Part shown: piece by piece, positions 53,124 to 61,905 of the stretch
How the letters are laid out: each line of letters begins with the position of its first letter
Position numbering within the stretch: position 1 is the first letter of the stretch
Program-made: the position numbers and the translations under genes
Notes under the pieces: generated by a model
Told to the model about the DNA's origin: nothing
Databases searched by the model: none
What the model saw: only the letters and a program-made list of their open reading frames with translations
Assembly: GCF_017498505.1 (NCBI RefSeq)
Contig: NZ_CP071798.1
Coordinates: 4,141,501-4,205,500, forward strand
From: Sporosarcina sp. Te-1
GTDB taxonomy: Bacteria > Bacillota > Bacilli > Bacillales_A > Planococcaceae
Reading direction: 5' to 3'
Length of the DNA: 64,000 nt

Positions 53124-54310
53124 ATTTGACACCAACGCTCAACAACCGGATTGAATCACTGGATATGTTGAGAGGTTTTGCATTGCTCGGCATCTTCATC
53201 GCGAACATGCTGACGTTCCATTCTCCTTATTTTTATTTGGAGCCTCACTCCTGGTTCAATACGCCGGGTGATGCGGAGACGTTTAAAATCATTAATATTT
53301 TCGTAGAAGCAAGTTTTTACCCGCTGTTTGCCATGATGTTCGGCTATGGAATGAACCTTCAATACGAGAAGGCAATAGCTGCAGGTAAGCCGTATGCGCC
53401 GGTCATGGCAAGACGGCTCGGCATCCTGCTGCTGTTCGGCCTGCTTCATGCCTTATTCATTTGGTCGGGTGATATTTTATTCACCTATGCTTTGATGGGG
53501 TTCATCATGATTGCAGCGGTGCGTATTCCAAAACGCTGGATCGCACCGATTGCAGCAGTCGTCTATTTGATCCCGACTATCCTCATATCGGGAGGTCTTT
53601 ATCTGATTGAAAGACTGGAGCCTGGTCAGATGATGGATGACTATGTAGATATCCATAACATTGAACTGGCGATTACTGCCTATGGTCACGGCACGTATTG
53701 GGAAGCTTTCGCATTCCGTGCGGGAGAATGGGCAACATTCGGTTTAAGCAGTGCACTGCTTGCTCCTTTCATGATTCTTCCGCTCATTATGCTGGGGGCG
53801 GCCATGTCCAAAATGAAATTGTTTGAACGCGCCGCCGAATTGAAGGGACGCATTGCCATTGTTACTGTCATCGCACTTGTTGCGGGCATTGTGATTAAAT
53901 CAACTCCTTATCTCGACAAACCGGCGCTTCATTATGATATGATCCAGCAATTGATTGGCGGTCCTATTCTGGCGATCGGCTACGGGGGAGTGATTCTCCT
54001 GCTGTGCCAAGCGTCTTTATTCCGGTCCATCTTCCGTCCGGTTTCCAAAGCCGGCAGGATGTCGCTCACGACCTATTTGACTCAATCCATTGTCGCTACG
54101 TTGTTATTTAACAGCTACGGCTTCGGTTTATATGGGAAAGTCGATTTGGCGACGGGTACGTGGATCGCAGTCGGGATTTTCGCTCTCCAAGTCATCTTTG
54201 CGGAGTTGTGGTTCATGAAATTTAGAATGGGGCCGTTTGAATGGATTTGGAGAAAAGGCACCTATGGAAAAAACTTGCCGAAAAAAGAAGGAAAAGTGCA
54301 AGCTTTGTAG
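53120..54310 (+). CDS. DUF418 (YeiB-like) membrane protein
   Basis: A 396-residue multi-pass membrane protein. The N-terminus NNRIESLDMLRGFALLGIFIANMLTF is the family hallmark, and the C-terminal block ISKAGRMSLTTYLTQSIVATLLFNSYGFGLYGK belongs to the DUF418 domain, both in the wider acyltransferase-like group. The function of YeiB proteins is not established. TTG 53120 overlaps the addA stop (TTGA) with AGGAGG upstream, so it reads as third gene of the addBA operon, an arrangement I cannot explain functionally. Confidence 0.88.
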   Translation: MNLTPTLNNRIESLDMLRGFALLGIFIANMLTFHSPYFYLEPHSWFNTPGDAETFKIINIFVEASFYPLFAMMFGYGMNLQYEKAIAAGKPYAPVMARRLGILLLFGLLHALFIWSGDILFTYALMGFIMIAAVRIPKRWIAPIAAVVYLIPTILISGGLYLIERLEPGQMMDDYVDIHNIELAITAYGHGTYWEAFAFRAGEWATFGLSSALLAPFMILPLIMLGAAMSKMKLFERAAELKGRIAIVTVIALVAGIVIKSTPYLDKPALHYDMIQQLIGGPILAIGYGGVILLLCQASLFRSIFRPVSKAGRMSLTTYLTQSIVATLLFNSYGFGLYGKVDLATGTWIAVGIFALQVIFAELWFMKFRMGPFEWIWRKGTYGKNLPKKEGKVQAL

Positions 54311-54399
54311 AAATAAAACTAGGAGATTGTCAGGAATTAAACAGTCTTTCATTTGCGGTAAAATAGTTTTGACATATGACGGAAGGATGGGCATACACA

Positions 54400-55299
54400 A
54401 TGAAATTGTTATCGTTCCAACATGATGGAAAAGTTAAGTTCGGTCCGAAAGTAAAGAAAGAGGAAGCCGTATGGGATGTCTTGTCAATTGCGGAGGCGTA
54501 TGGGGAAACTGATTTTCCTCAGACGATCATAGAAGGCATTGCGCTCGGGATGGATTTCGTCGAAAAAGCCCGCAAACTAGTCGTGAAGGCTCAGGAAGAT
54601 GAATCACCGGAACGGTTCAAACATGCCTTTACGGCAATTGAGTGGCTCTCCCCGATTCCTCGAACGCCGAAAAACGTGATATGTGTAGGAAAAAACTATG
54701 CAGATCATGCAGCGGAAATGGGCTCGGAAGCACCGCCGGAAAAATTGATGATTTTCACCAAATCGCCAACTTCGATTGCGGCGGACGAACAAGACTTGCC
54801 GATACATGATGATGTGACAGACCAGCTTGACTATGAAGGCGAATTGGCAATTGTCATTAGTAAAAAAGGACGTAATATCCAAAAGCAACAGGCTTATGAT
54901 TATGTATTTGGCTACACGATTGCGAATGATATTACTGCCCGTGATATCCAAACTGCCCACAAGCAGTTCTTCCTTGGCAAAAGCTTGGATGGCTCCTGTC
55001 CAATGGGGCCGTATATTGTAACGAAAGATGAAATTCCGAATGCCCAACAGTTGACCGTCGCGACAAAAGTGAATGATGACGTGCGCCAAAACGGCAACAC
55101 GTCGGATATGATTTTTAAAATTGATGAACTCATTTCGGAAATCTCCAAGTATGTCACATTGGAGCCGGGAGATGTCATTTTGACAGGTACGCCGGCAGGA
55201 GTCGGGAAAGGGATGAATCCTCCGACATTTTTGAGAAAAGGGGATGTCGTGAAAATCTCGATCGAAGGCATCGGCACCCTCGTTAACCGGTTCGTCTAA
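54400..55299 (+). CDS. yisK: Fumarylacetoacetate-hydrolase-fold protein (YisK-like)
   Basis: A 299-residue enzyme; B. subtilis YisK has 301 residues, is an oxaloacetate decarboxylase in vitro, and interacts with the cell-shape protein Mbl. The FAH-fold core has ICVGKNYADHAAEMG, then the metal ligands in LDYEGELAIVISK, DVFGYTIANDITARDIQ-like YVFGYTIANDITARDIQ, FLGKSLDGSCPMGPYIV and a C-terminal LEPGDVILTGTPAGVG. ATG 54400 is the usual start (KLLSFQHDGKVKFGP), though ATG 54376 has a nearer context. yisL follows as in B. subtilis. Confidence 0.88.
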   Translation: MKLLSFQHDGKVKFGPKVKKEEAVWDVLSIAEAYGETDFPQTIIEGIALGMDFVEKARKLVVKAQEDESPERFKHAFTAIEWLSPIPRTPKNVICVGKNYADHAAEMGSEAPPEKLMIFTKSPTSIAADEQDLPIHDDVTDQLDYEGELAIVISKKGRNIQKQQAYDYVFGYTIANDITARDIQTAHKQFFLGKSLDGSCPMGPYIVTKDEIPNAQQLTVATKVNDDVRQNGNTSDMIFKIDELISEISKYVTLEPGDVILTGTPAGVGKGMNPPTFLRKGDVVKISIEGIGTLVNRFV

Positions 55300-55373
55300 G
55301 TCCATTTTCTATCACGCTGCGACACTTCTGTGATAGGATAATTGGAGATTGACTATAGTTGAGGTGAATAAAT

Positions 55374-55748
55374 TTGGATTTTTTATCAAACACGACCCAT
55401 TTTCATATTTTCACGTGGGTGGTCGGCATCATTGTCTTCATAGTGGCGGCAGTGCTGGCGAATGGTACGAAGGGTAAGAAAATTACCCATATGATTGCTA
55501 GACTATTTTACGTGCTCATTTTATTCTCGGGCGTCCTGTTGTTCATGAAATCGATGAACTATGGAATGGGTGCGCAATATGGCATCAAGTTCCTTCTCGG
55601 ACTTTTGACAATCGGCATGATGGAAATGGTCCTAGTTCGTTCTGAAAAAGGCAAGAGCGTCACACTCTTCTGGGTATTGTTCTTCGTTTTCCTATTTGCC
55701 ACCATGTTTATGGGCTTCAAATTGCCGATGGGCGAGCAATTTTTCTAA
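55374..55748 (+). CDS. yisL: YisL family membrane protein
   Basis: A 124-residue protein with four hydrophobic helices (HFHIFTWVVGIIVFIVAAVL, THMIARLFYVLILFSGVLLF, GIKFLLGLLTIGMMEMVLV, FWVLFFVFLFATMFMGFKLP), fitting YisL/DUF1516 proteins of unknown function. In B. subtilis yisL is next to yisK, as here. TTG 55374 follows GAGGTGA. It ends 45 bases before a short microprotein gene. Confidence 0.86.
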   Translation: MDFLSNTTHFHIFTWVVGIIVFIVAAVLANGTKGKKITHMIARLFYVLILFSGVLLFMKSMNYGMGAQYGIKFLLGLLTIGMMEMVLVRSEKGKSVTLFWVLFFVFLFATMFMGFKLPMGEQFF

Positions 55749-55792
55749 GAGCTTAAAGTTGGGAAACTTGAAACCGGAAAGAGGGGATCAGG

Positions 55793-55912
55793 ATGGCCAT
55801 CGGATCGGGAATACTATTCTTCGTTGTCATCCTTTTGCTCATGGCCCTCTTCGCCATATCCGTCGTCATCACATACAGACGGCAGCGCGACTCGCAATTT
55901 GATGATGAATGA
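55793..55912 (+). CDS. 39-residue single-pass membrane microprotein
   Basis: A very short gene: IGSGILFFVVILLLMALFAI then SVVITYRRQRDSQFDDE. One transmembrane helix (about residues 5-26) is followed by a basic and then acidic tail. GAGGGG lies seven bases before ATG 55793, and a strong terminator begins 22 bases after the stop, so it is likely real and co-transcribed with yisL. No known family is recognised. Confidence 0.65.
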   Translation: MAIGSGILFFVVILLLMALFAISVVITYRRQRDSQFDDE

Positions 55913-55934
55913 GGGGTAACCCTATTGGAAACAG

Positions 55935-55964
55935 CCGGAAATCAATCTGATTTCCGGTTTTTTT
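55935..55964 (+). terminator. rho-independent terminator
   Basis: CCGGAAATCA and its perfect complement TGATTTCCGG around ATC, then seven T residues. Confidence 0.95.
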
Positions 55965-56000
55965 ATGTGATTTATGGGACGGGGGTGACGAGAGATATAT

Positions 56001-56552
56001 ATACGAGAAGTCTGGGGGGAAATATTAAATCTTTTCGATATACGAGCGGTTGGTTAGAAGATACGAGCACTCTTTTAGATATGCGAGAAGTCCAGGTCAA
56101 AATACGAGCACTCATTCTGATATACGAGCAAATCAGGACAAGAAACGAGCAATTATCCAGATAAACGAGGAATTGATAACTTGCGAGTCCTCTGTCTTAT
56201 ATACGCAGTCCGGGAAATCATACAAGTCCTTTTTCTTATATACACAGTCCGGGAACTCATACGAGCACTCATTCTGATATACGAGTAGTTCAGGACAAGA
56301 TACGAGCACTCATTCTGATATACGAGTAGTTCAGGACAAGATACGAGCACTCATTCTGATATACGAGCAGTTCGGGACAAGAAACGAGCACTCTTTCTGG
56401 TATACGAGCAGTTCGGGACAAGATACGAGTACTCTTTTTGATATACGAGCAGTTCGGGACAAGAAACGAGCACTCTTTCTGTTATATGAGCAGTCCACGA
56501 CAAGATACGAGCACTCATCCAGATAAATAGCACCCATTCTGATATACAAGTA
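56001..56552 (+). repeat. phased 20/21-base core-repeat array 5
   Basis: About 25 copies of ATACGAGCA-type cores; the CGAG step alternates 21 and 20, for example CGAG at 56303, 56323, 56344, 56364, 56385, 56405, 56426, 56446 and 56467. Alternate cores read GAGCAC and GAGCAG or GAGTAG, giving a 41-base super-unit. The right half is more regular than the left, where cores are degenerate. It fills the space between the microprotein's terminator and the amylase-like gene. This is the reverse-oriented relative of array 2. Confidence 0.85.
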
Positions 56553-56694
56553 CTCGGCAACAACAACCGGGCTGGATTTTCACAATTTAGCCCCATTTCA
56601 AGTTGCAATTTTCTATATTCATTCCAAAGGATGGCAGGGGGCTGGCCTGTTTGGTAAAATGGCGAGAGACAGCTCGAGTTGAGGAGGCTTTTTT

Positions 56695-58140
56695 GTGAGA
56701 GTAAAACAATTGTTTGGAAGGTTGGGAATTGCGTCCGTAATCTTGGCTCTTATGCTGCCTGCTGCTGTGCAGGCGAAAGGGTCTATGGCGGATGAAAGTA
56801 TATATGATCTATTAGTGGACCGGTATAACGATGCAAGTCAACAGAACGATGAAGGGGTCAACCCGCTAGATCCTTATGCGTTCAATGGGGGAGATTTTCA
56901 TGGTGTGGCTTCCCGCTTGCAGCACATTTTGGATATGGGATTTACGATTGTCTCAATCGGACCGGTTTTTTCAATGGAAACGTATGATGGAAGCCGAGTG
57001 TTGGATTACGGAAAAACCGAGCCGCACTTTGGAACAGAGGAAGAACTTCAGGCCCTGGTCGATGAAATCCATGATAAAAAAATGAAAGTGATCGCTGATT
57101 TTCCATTAGGGGTAGTGAGTGAGAATCATGTTTGGGTGAAGGAAGGCAAGTTGAAATTCACGCCTGCGGGGGACGGAGTCGTCCGTTGGGATGCCCAAGA
57201 CCCAGCTGTGCAAAAGGAATTAAAACAAGCTGTAGTCGACTTTGTTTCCACTTACGGTTTGGACGGTATCCGGCTGACGAACCTGAACGGATTTGGGACA
57301 GATTATTTGAATGACTTGATCCAGTCTGTGAAAGAGAAGAATCCAGGTGCCTATGTCATCTCACATGAAGTAAGTGATGCGGCATTTGACCTGCAGCCCA
57401 ATCCAGATCGAACAGAGGCCTTGCGCCAGTCGTTTATCGAGGTGAATCCAGACTCGTCTGTATTATCGCGGTTTTTGGACAATCCAGATAATGAGCCTGT
57501 CCAATTTGATGATCTGATCGGCTCGCGGTTCACATACGATATCGTTGAAAAAAGAATGTTCCCGCCGACTCGCTGGAAGCTGGCCGCAACGGCACTGTTC
57601 ACAATGCCGGGAACGCCAATCATGCCATATGGGACTGAAATCGCGGTTAACGGGAAGGAAGCGCCTGAAAGCCATCCGTTGATGAACTTTAAGACAGATA
57701 TGGAATTGAAGGATCGCATAGCCGACTTGAACAGCTTGCGCAATCAATCGGAAACGCTTCGTACGGGAGATTTTAACATCTTGCACAATGAAAACGGATT
57801 TCTCGTATATACCCGGTCTTCAGAAGATGAAACGTGGTTGATTGCCATCAATAATACCGACAAGACGGCGAGTGTCGCCATACCGGCGGAAACGATCGGC
57901 CAAAATAAAAAACTTCGCGGTCTATTGGATAGTGATTTGATTCGGGAATCAGATGACGGCGTATTCCGTGTCGTGATGGATCGTGAAACGGAAGAAATTT
58001 ATATTGCAGATGAAGATAAAGGCTTTAACACGCCGTATCTTGTCGCCACCATTCTCGTCTGTGTCTTGTTCCTCATATTCCTCATTCTCGTTATGAAGAG
58101 GGGGAAAAATCGGGAAGCACAGAATTCGGTCACAAAATAA
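56695..58140 (+). CDS. Membrane-anchored alpha-amylase-like protein, probably inactive
   Basis: A 481-residue GH13-fold protein with a signal peptide (about 1-27, ending VQAKG) and a C-terminal membrane helix (about 447-467), so it stays outside the cell at the membrane. The barrel is recognisable, but the active site is not: region II reads DGIRLTNLNGF where GxRxDxxxH is required, so the nucleophilic Asp is Thr; region IV is FLDNPDN where NHD is needed. The general-acid region keeps one Glu (ISHEVSD). It may bind glucans or a protein partner. GTG 56695 has GGAGG about eight bases upstream. Confidence 0.83.
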   Translation: MRVKQLFGRLGIASVILALMLPAAVQAKGSMADESIYDLLVDRYNDASQQNDEGVNPLDPYAFNGGDFHGVASRLQHILDMGFTIVSIGPVFSMETYDGSRVLDYGKTEPHFGTEEELQALVDEIHDKKMKVIADFPLGVVSENHVWVKEGKLKFTPAGDGVVRWDAQDPAVQKELKQAVVDFVSTYGLDGIRLTNLNGFGTDYLNDLIQSVKEKNPGAYVISHEVSDAAFDLQPNPDRTEALRQSFIEVNPDSSVLSRFLDNPDNEPVQFDDLIGSRFTYDIVEKRMFPPTRWKLAATALFTMPGTPIMPYGTEIAVNGKEAPESHPLMNFKTDMELKDRIADLNSLRNQSETLRTGDFNILHNENGFLVYTRSSEDETWLIAINNTDKTASVAIPAETIGQNKKLRGLLDSDLIRESDDGVFRVVMDRETEEIYIADEDKGFNTPYLVATILVCVLFLIFLILVMKRGKNREAQNSVTK

Positions 58141-58144
58141 CATG

Positions 58145-58187
58145 AACGCCTTCGTAACGGAGAAAATCCGTATACGAAGGCGTTTTT
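58145..58187 (+). terminator. rho-independent terminator of the amylase-like gene
   Basis: AACGCCTTCGT-A-ACGGA pairs with TCCGT-A-TACGAAGGCGTT (about 16 pairs), followed by TTTG. Confidence 0.95.
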
Positions 58188-58197
58188 GTATGATTAT

Positions 58198-59052
58198 CTA
58201 TTCGTTTAACTTATTTAGGAAGAAGATTGCAATCGTTCCAGGACCAGAGTGTGCTCCGACCGCGGAACCAATCATATGGATTTCGACTTGGACGGGACGG
58301 AACAGCTCTTCAATAGCTGCCTTCATCTCAAGCGCAGTTTCCTCATCATCTCCATGGCTGATGGCGATGGTCTGCTTCGATAAATGATCGCCGCGTTCCG
58401 CCATCAGATCGGTCATCCGCTTCAGCACTTTTTTTCGGCCCCGAAGTTTTTCGACGGGAACCAGCTTTCCGTTCTCAACATGGAGCAGCGGTTTAATGTT
58501 CAACAATCCGCCAATAAAGGCGCTTGCTTTTGAAACCCGCCCGCCTTTTGCTAAGTAGTCAAGATCCTCCACAGTGAATAAATGTTCCATATGCGCTGCC
58601 ATGGAGCGGATTTTTCGTTCGATTGAACGGACATCTTCTCCTTTGTCACGCAAGCGGACGGCTTCTTTTACAAGAAGTCCATAGCCGAGTGAAGCGCATC
58701 GTGAATCAATGACTACTAAGTTCATATTCGGATTGGTTTCTTTCACTTGGTCTTTCATCATGACACCGGTATTGTATGTCCCGGACAATTCGGAGGAGAA
58801 GGCGATATAGAGGCCATCTTCTCCCGAGGCAGCGAGCTCCTTCCAAGCAGTATGGAACAGCTCAGGGGATGCCTGGGATGTCTTCGGGTGTTTCCCATTC
58901 CGGATTGCTGTATAAATCTCTTTCGAATCAATTTCAATCACATCATCGTATTCCTGATCATCAATCAGCACACGGAGAGGCAAGAGTGTGACATCATGCT
59001 CCTCAAAATACGACTTCGGCAAATCACAGCCACTATCAGCAAAAATTCGCAT
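58198..59052 (-). CDS. yitS: DegV family fatty-acid-binding protein (YitS-like)
   Basis: A 284-residue DegV protein (B. subtilis YitS is 283). RIFADSGCDLPKSYFEEHDVTLLPLRV is the family start; GKHPKTSQASPELF, YIAFSSELSGTYNTG with the lipid-contacting serines, and DLDYLAKGGRVSKASAFIGGLLNIKPLL are present. It would carry a fatty acid to FakA. It differs considerably from the DegV protein at 8810. Neighbouring yitU, yitV and yitW match the B. subtilis yit cluster. Confidence 0.88.
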   Translation of the reverse strand: MRIFADSGCDLPKSYFEEHDVTLLPLRVLIDDQEYDDVIEIDSKEIYTAIRNGKHPKTSQASPELFHTAWKELAASGEDGLYIAFSSELSGTYNTGVMMKDQVKETNPNMNLVVIDSRCASLGYGLLVKEAVRLRDKGEDVRSIERKIRSMAAHMEHLFTVEDLDYLAKGGRVSKASAFIGGLLNIKPLLHVENGKLVPVEKLRGRKKVLKRMTDLMAERGDHLSKQTIAISHGDDEETALEMKAAIEELFRPVQVEIHMIGSAVGAHSGPGTIAIFFLNKLNE

Positions 59053-59112
59053 ACGATTTCCTCCCTATAGTACTTTAGCTAGTACCTATCGATCTTTTCT
59101 CTGTAATAAGTT

Positions 59113-59922
59113 CTATTCCAGGTGCAATCTTTCCTTCAAAAATTCGGCAATTCCATCTTCATTATTGGTCAGTGTCACTTCGTTCGCGATGGATTTCAAT
59201 CGGTCGATTCCGTTCCCCATCGCCACCCCGACTCCGGCATAATCAATCATTTCCAAGTCGTTGTCTTCATCTCCGAATGCGATAATTCGTTCTCGCGGAA
59301 TATCGAGCCATTTGGAGACATGGGAAATGCCGACTGCTTTATTCAATCCATGGCGGACGATTTCCACGACATCCCATGGTGCACCCCAGCGTCTATGGTC
59401 AATGACTTCCGCATGCACTTCGGCCAAGTGCTTGCGAATCGGCTCGACCGTCTTACTGTCTGCTTGGATGAGCAAACTCGTCGGATCATCCTTCAACGAT
59501 TTCCGGATATCCCCTTCCTTGATGACGGGATCACCAAAGCTGAGTATGTCCAATAGTTTGGCGTCATGTTTTTCCAAGTAAACATCATCCATCACTTCCG
59601 CGATAATGTTGTGAATATCAAAATTCTGCATGGCGTCGATGACATCCCGCACGACAGGCAATGAAATCGTTTCATGGATCGTCTTCCATTTGACGTCTTT
59701 CGGATGATGAACGAAAGCACCGTTAAAGTTAACGATCGGTGTTATCAAATCAAGCTGTTTATAATAAATTTCACTTGCACGGTACGGCCTGCCAGTCGCG
59801 ATCATCACTTGATGCCCTTGTTCTCTTGCTTGATTTAATGTATGTGCGGTTTTTTCAGAAATGACCTTTTCATCGGTTAATAATGTTCCATCTAAATCTA
59901 ATACGATTAAATGCGGCTTCAA
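59113..59922 (-). CDS. yitU: Cof-type HAD phosphatase (YitU-like)
   Basis: A 269-residue Cof-subfamily phosphatase. The nucleophile motif LIVLDLDGTLLTDEKVIS is at the N-terminus (D10, D12), the cap lies around 85-190, and AFGDEDNDLEMIDYAGVGVAMGNGID near 210-236 holds the metal-binding aspartates. B. subtilis YitU dephosphorylates FMN and similar substrates in vitro. It lies on the same strand as yitS, 60 bases upstream in transcription order, and is divergent from yitV. Confidence 0.9.
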   Translation of the reverse strand: MKPHLIVLDLDGTLLTDEKVISEKTAHTLNQAREQGHQVMIATGRPYRASEIYYKQLDLITPIVNFNGAFVHHPKDVKWKTIHETISLPVVRDVIDAMQNFDIHNIIAEVMDDVYLEKHDAKLLDILSFGDPVIKEGDIRKSLKDDPTSLLIQADSKTVEPIRKHLAEVHAEVIDHRRWGAPWDVVEIVRHGLNKAVGISHVSKWLDIPRERIIAFGDEDNDLEMIDYAGVGVAMGNGIDRLKSIANEVTLTNNEDGIAEFLKERLHLE

Positions 59923-60137
59923 AGCAACTCCTCCTACGAATAAACGGTTCTTCTTTACTATATTTCACATATTGTCCATTTTGAATCGTAAAAACTTACA
60001 AGCGAAACGGACATGATTTCCTTCATACTACCCTTAGTTACCGGAACAAGTCAAAAGTAACCGTCTTGGAGTGGCTACCTTTTGTTTTTTTAGAAAAACT
60101 TTGGTACGCTCATATAAAACGTCAGAAGGTGCTGCAT

Positions 60138-60899
60138 ATGAGGATAAAAGAAGAAACATGGGGAGGCATCCCGTTATTACATATTGAGGAAGACAGAGAT
60201 GAGGGGCAACAAAAGCCCGCTGTCATTTTCCTTCATGGTTTTACAAGCGCAAAAGAGCATAACCTTCACTATGCATTTAATATGGCGAAAAAGGGTTTTC
60301 AGGTTTTATTGCCGGAAGCCCATTTGCATGGCATGCGCAGTGAGCCGTTGGATGAAGTGCAACTGAGTTTGCGCTTTTGGGAGATCGTCCTTACATCCAT
60401 CGAAGAAATGAAAATGCTTCATGAAGAGCTTTCTGCAAGAGGCGTGAAGCGGATTGGCGTCGGCGGGACGTCGATGGGCGGCATCACGACACTCGGATGC
60501 CTTGCTGTCTATGATTGGATCGATACAGCAGCAGTCATGATGGGGGAGCCAGGGTTTGTAGAGCTGGCGAAAGCGCAAATGTCCGAATTTGAGCGCAGAG
60601 GATTCAAACTGCCGATTACTTCCGAGGAACGGAAGTCGTTGCTGGATACGCTGGCGCTATTCGATCTGACACGGCAACGGAAGCGTTTAAATGGGCGTCC
60701 TGTCCATTTTTGGCATGGCAAGAAGGATACGGTCGTTCCCTATGAACCGACATTTAATTTCTTCAAAGCAGCACAAGCGGATTATGCTGCCCATCCTGAA
60801 CGTTTTACGTTTACGACAGATCAGTCGGCGGGACATGCTGTTTCGAGAAGCGGCATGTTGGAAGCGTGCGACTGGTTCGCAAGATATTTGAATGACTAG
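60138..60899 (+). CDS. yitV: Alpha/beta-hydrolase (YitV-like esterase)
   Basis: A 253-residue hydrolase (B. subtilis YitV is 255). PAVIFLHGFTSAKEHN is the oxyanion region, GVGGTSMGGITTLG the nucleophile elbow with Ser near residue 119, HFWHGKKDTVVPYEP the acid Asp and TDQSAGHAVSRSG the catalytic His near 236. Its physiological ester is unknown. ATG 60138 has AGAAGGTG in front; a longer frame from 60066 has none. yitW begins 50 bases later. Confidence 0.9.
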   Translation: MRIKEETWGGIPLLHIEEDRDEGQQKPAVIFLHGFTSAKEHNLHYAFNMAKKGFQVLLPEAHLHGMRSEPLDEVQLSLRFWEIVLTSIEEMKMLHEELSARGVKRIGVGGTSMGGITTLGCLAVYDWIDTAAVMMGEPGFVELAKAQMSEFERRGFKLPITSEERKSLLDTLALFDLTRQRKRLNGRPVHFWHGKKDTVVPYEPTFNFFKAAQADYAAHPERFTFTTDQSAGHAVSRSGMLEACDWFARYLND

Positions 60900-60949
60900 G
60901 CAATCCTTTGTTATGATGGGGATATTACTGGTAGGAGAGGAGAATCGGA

Positions 60950-61258
60950 ATGGATGAAGAAATGAAAGGGAGTCTATACGGAGCCCTGGAGAACGTTATC
61001 GATCCGGAGCTTGGCATCGATATCGTCAATTTAGGTCTTGTTTATGACGTGAATCTAGATGAAGAGGGAACAGCGGAAATTACCATGACGTTGACGTCCA
61101 TGGGCTGCCCACTAGGGCCTCAAATTGTTTCCAATATAAAACAGGAATTGGCAGAACTTCCGGAAGTGAAAGATGTCAATGTCAACATTGTATGGAACCC
61201 GCCTTGGTCGAGGGATAAAATGTCCCGTTATGCGAAAATGGCGCTAGGGGTCCGCTAA
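60950..61258 (+). CDS. yitW: MIP18 (DUF59) family iron-sulfur assembly protein (YitW-like)
   Basis: A 102-residue SufT-type protein. ALENVIDPELGIDIVNLGLVYDVNLDEEGTAEITMTLTSMGCPLGPQIVSNIKQEL is the family core, with the conserved cysteine in TSMGCPLG, and VNIVWNPPWSRDKMS follows. Members help transfer iron-sulfur clusters to proteins. GAGAGGAGAATCGG precedes ATG 60950, and yitV lies just upstream. Confidence 0.93.
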   Translation: MDEEMKGSLYGALENVIDPELGIDIVNLGLVYDVNLDEEGTAEITMTLTSMGCPLGPQIVSNIKQELAELPEVKDVNVNIVWNPPWSRDKMSRYAKMALGVR

Positions 61259-61271
61259 TATACAACATGGG

Positions 61272-61310
61272 AAGGCTGGATGACTTGTGTAGGTCATGCA
61301 GCCTTTTTTT
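61272..61310 (+). terminator. rho-independent terminator of yitW
   Basis: AAGGCTG and CAGCCTT, with inner GACT/AGGTC pairing, and seven T residues. Confidence 0.88.
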
Positions 61311-61353
61311 ATTTGAAATGAGAGCATGAAGTTCAATGAAAGGATTGAATCAC

Positions 61354-61833
61354 TTGATCAAGACAGCCGATTTGCATGATGAGTTTGGAAATGAGTTAAC
61401 CCTTTGCACCGTGCCATTTCGTTCGTATGGGGGACGCCAGGCATTTTCGGGGCCGATTCATACGGTACGGGTGCTGGAGGATAATGTACTGGTGAAAGAG
61501 TCCTTGGAAACGATTCCTGAAGGGAGCGTGCTTGTTGTTGATGGAGGCGGCTCGGCACGCTGTGCGCTGCTTGGCGATCGGCTCGGAGGGATTGCGCAAT
61601 CTCGCCGTCTCAGTGGGATCATCGTCCATGGCTGCGTCCGGGACAGTGCCGATTTGAGGTTGCTGGAGCTGGGCATTCTGGCAATTGGAACGAATCCGAT
61701 CCGAAGCCAAAAGGAAGGAAGAGGGGAACGGGACGTCCCGCTGCATTTTGGAGAAGTGGATTGGATTCAGGGACATTTTGTCTATGCCGATGAAGACGGT
61801 GTGTTGATTGCAAAACGGAATTTGTTGGAATGA
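61354..61833 (+). CDS. RraA family protein
   Basis: A 159-residue protein with the RraA fold: CTVPFRSYGGRQAFSGPIHTV, VLVVDGGGSARCALLGDRLGGIAQ, and GIIVHGCVRDSADLRLLELGILAIGTNP, which aligns with the E. coli RNase E regulator. Related proteins are 4-hydroxy-4-methyl-2-oxoglutarate aldolases, and the family's GG..R.D pattern is kept (DGGGSAR, GCVRDSADL), so an aldolase-like or regulatory role is equally possible; B. subtilis has no RNase E. TTG 61354 is set behind AAAGGA and gives the standard start IKTADLHDEF; the ATG at 61336 has no ribosome site. Confidence 0.85.
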   Translation: MIKTADLHDEFGNELTLCTVPFRSYGGRQAFSGPIHTVRVLEDNVLVKESLETIPEGSVLVVDGGGSARCALLGDRLGGIAQSRRLSGIIVHGCVRDSADLRLLELGILAIGTNPIRSQKEGRGERDVPLHFGEVDWIQGHFVYADEDGVLIAKRNLLE

Positions 61834-61905
61834 GATCAACCAAACGTCCATGTTTTATGACTTCAGCTAAGGGTAGGAGAACAGTGGAGCCCGTGTGCAA
61901 AACAC

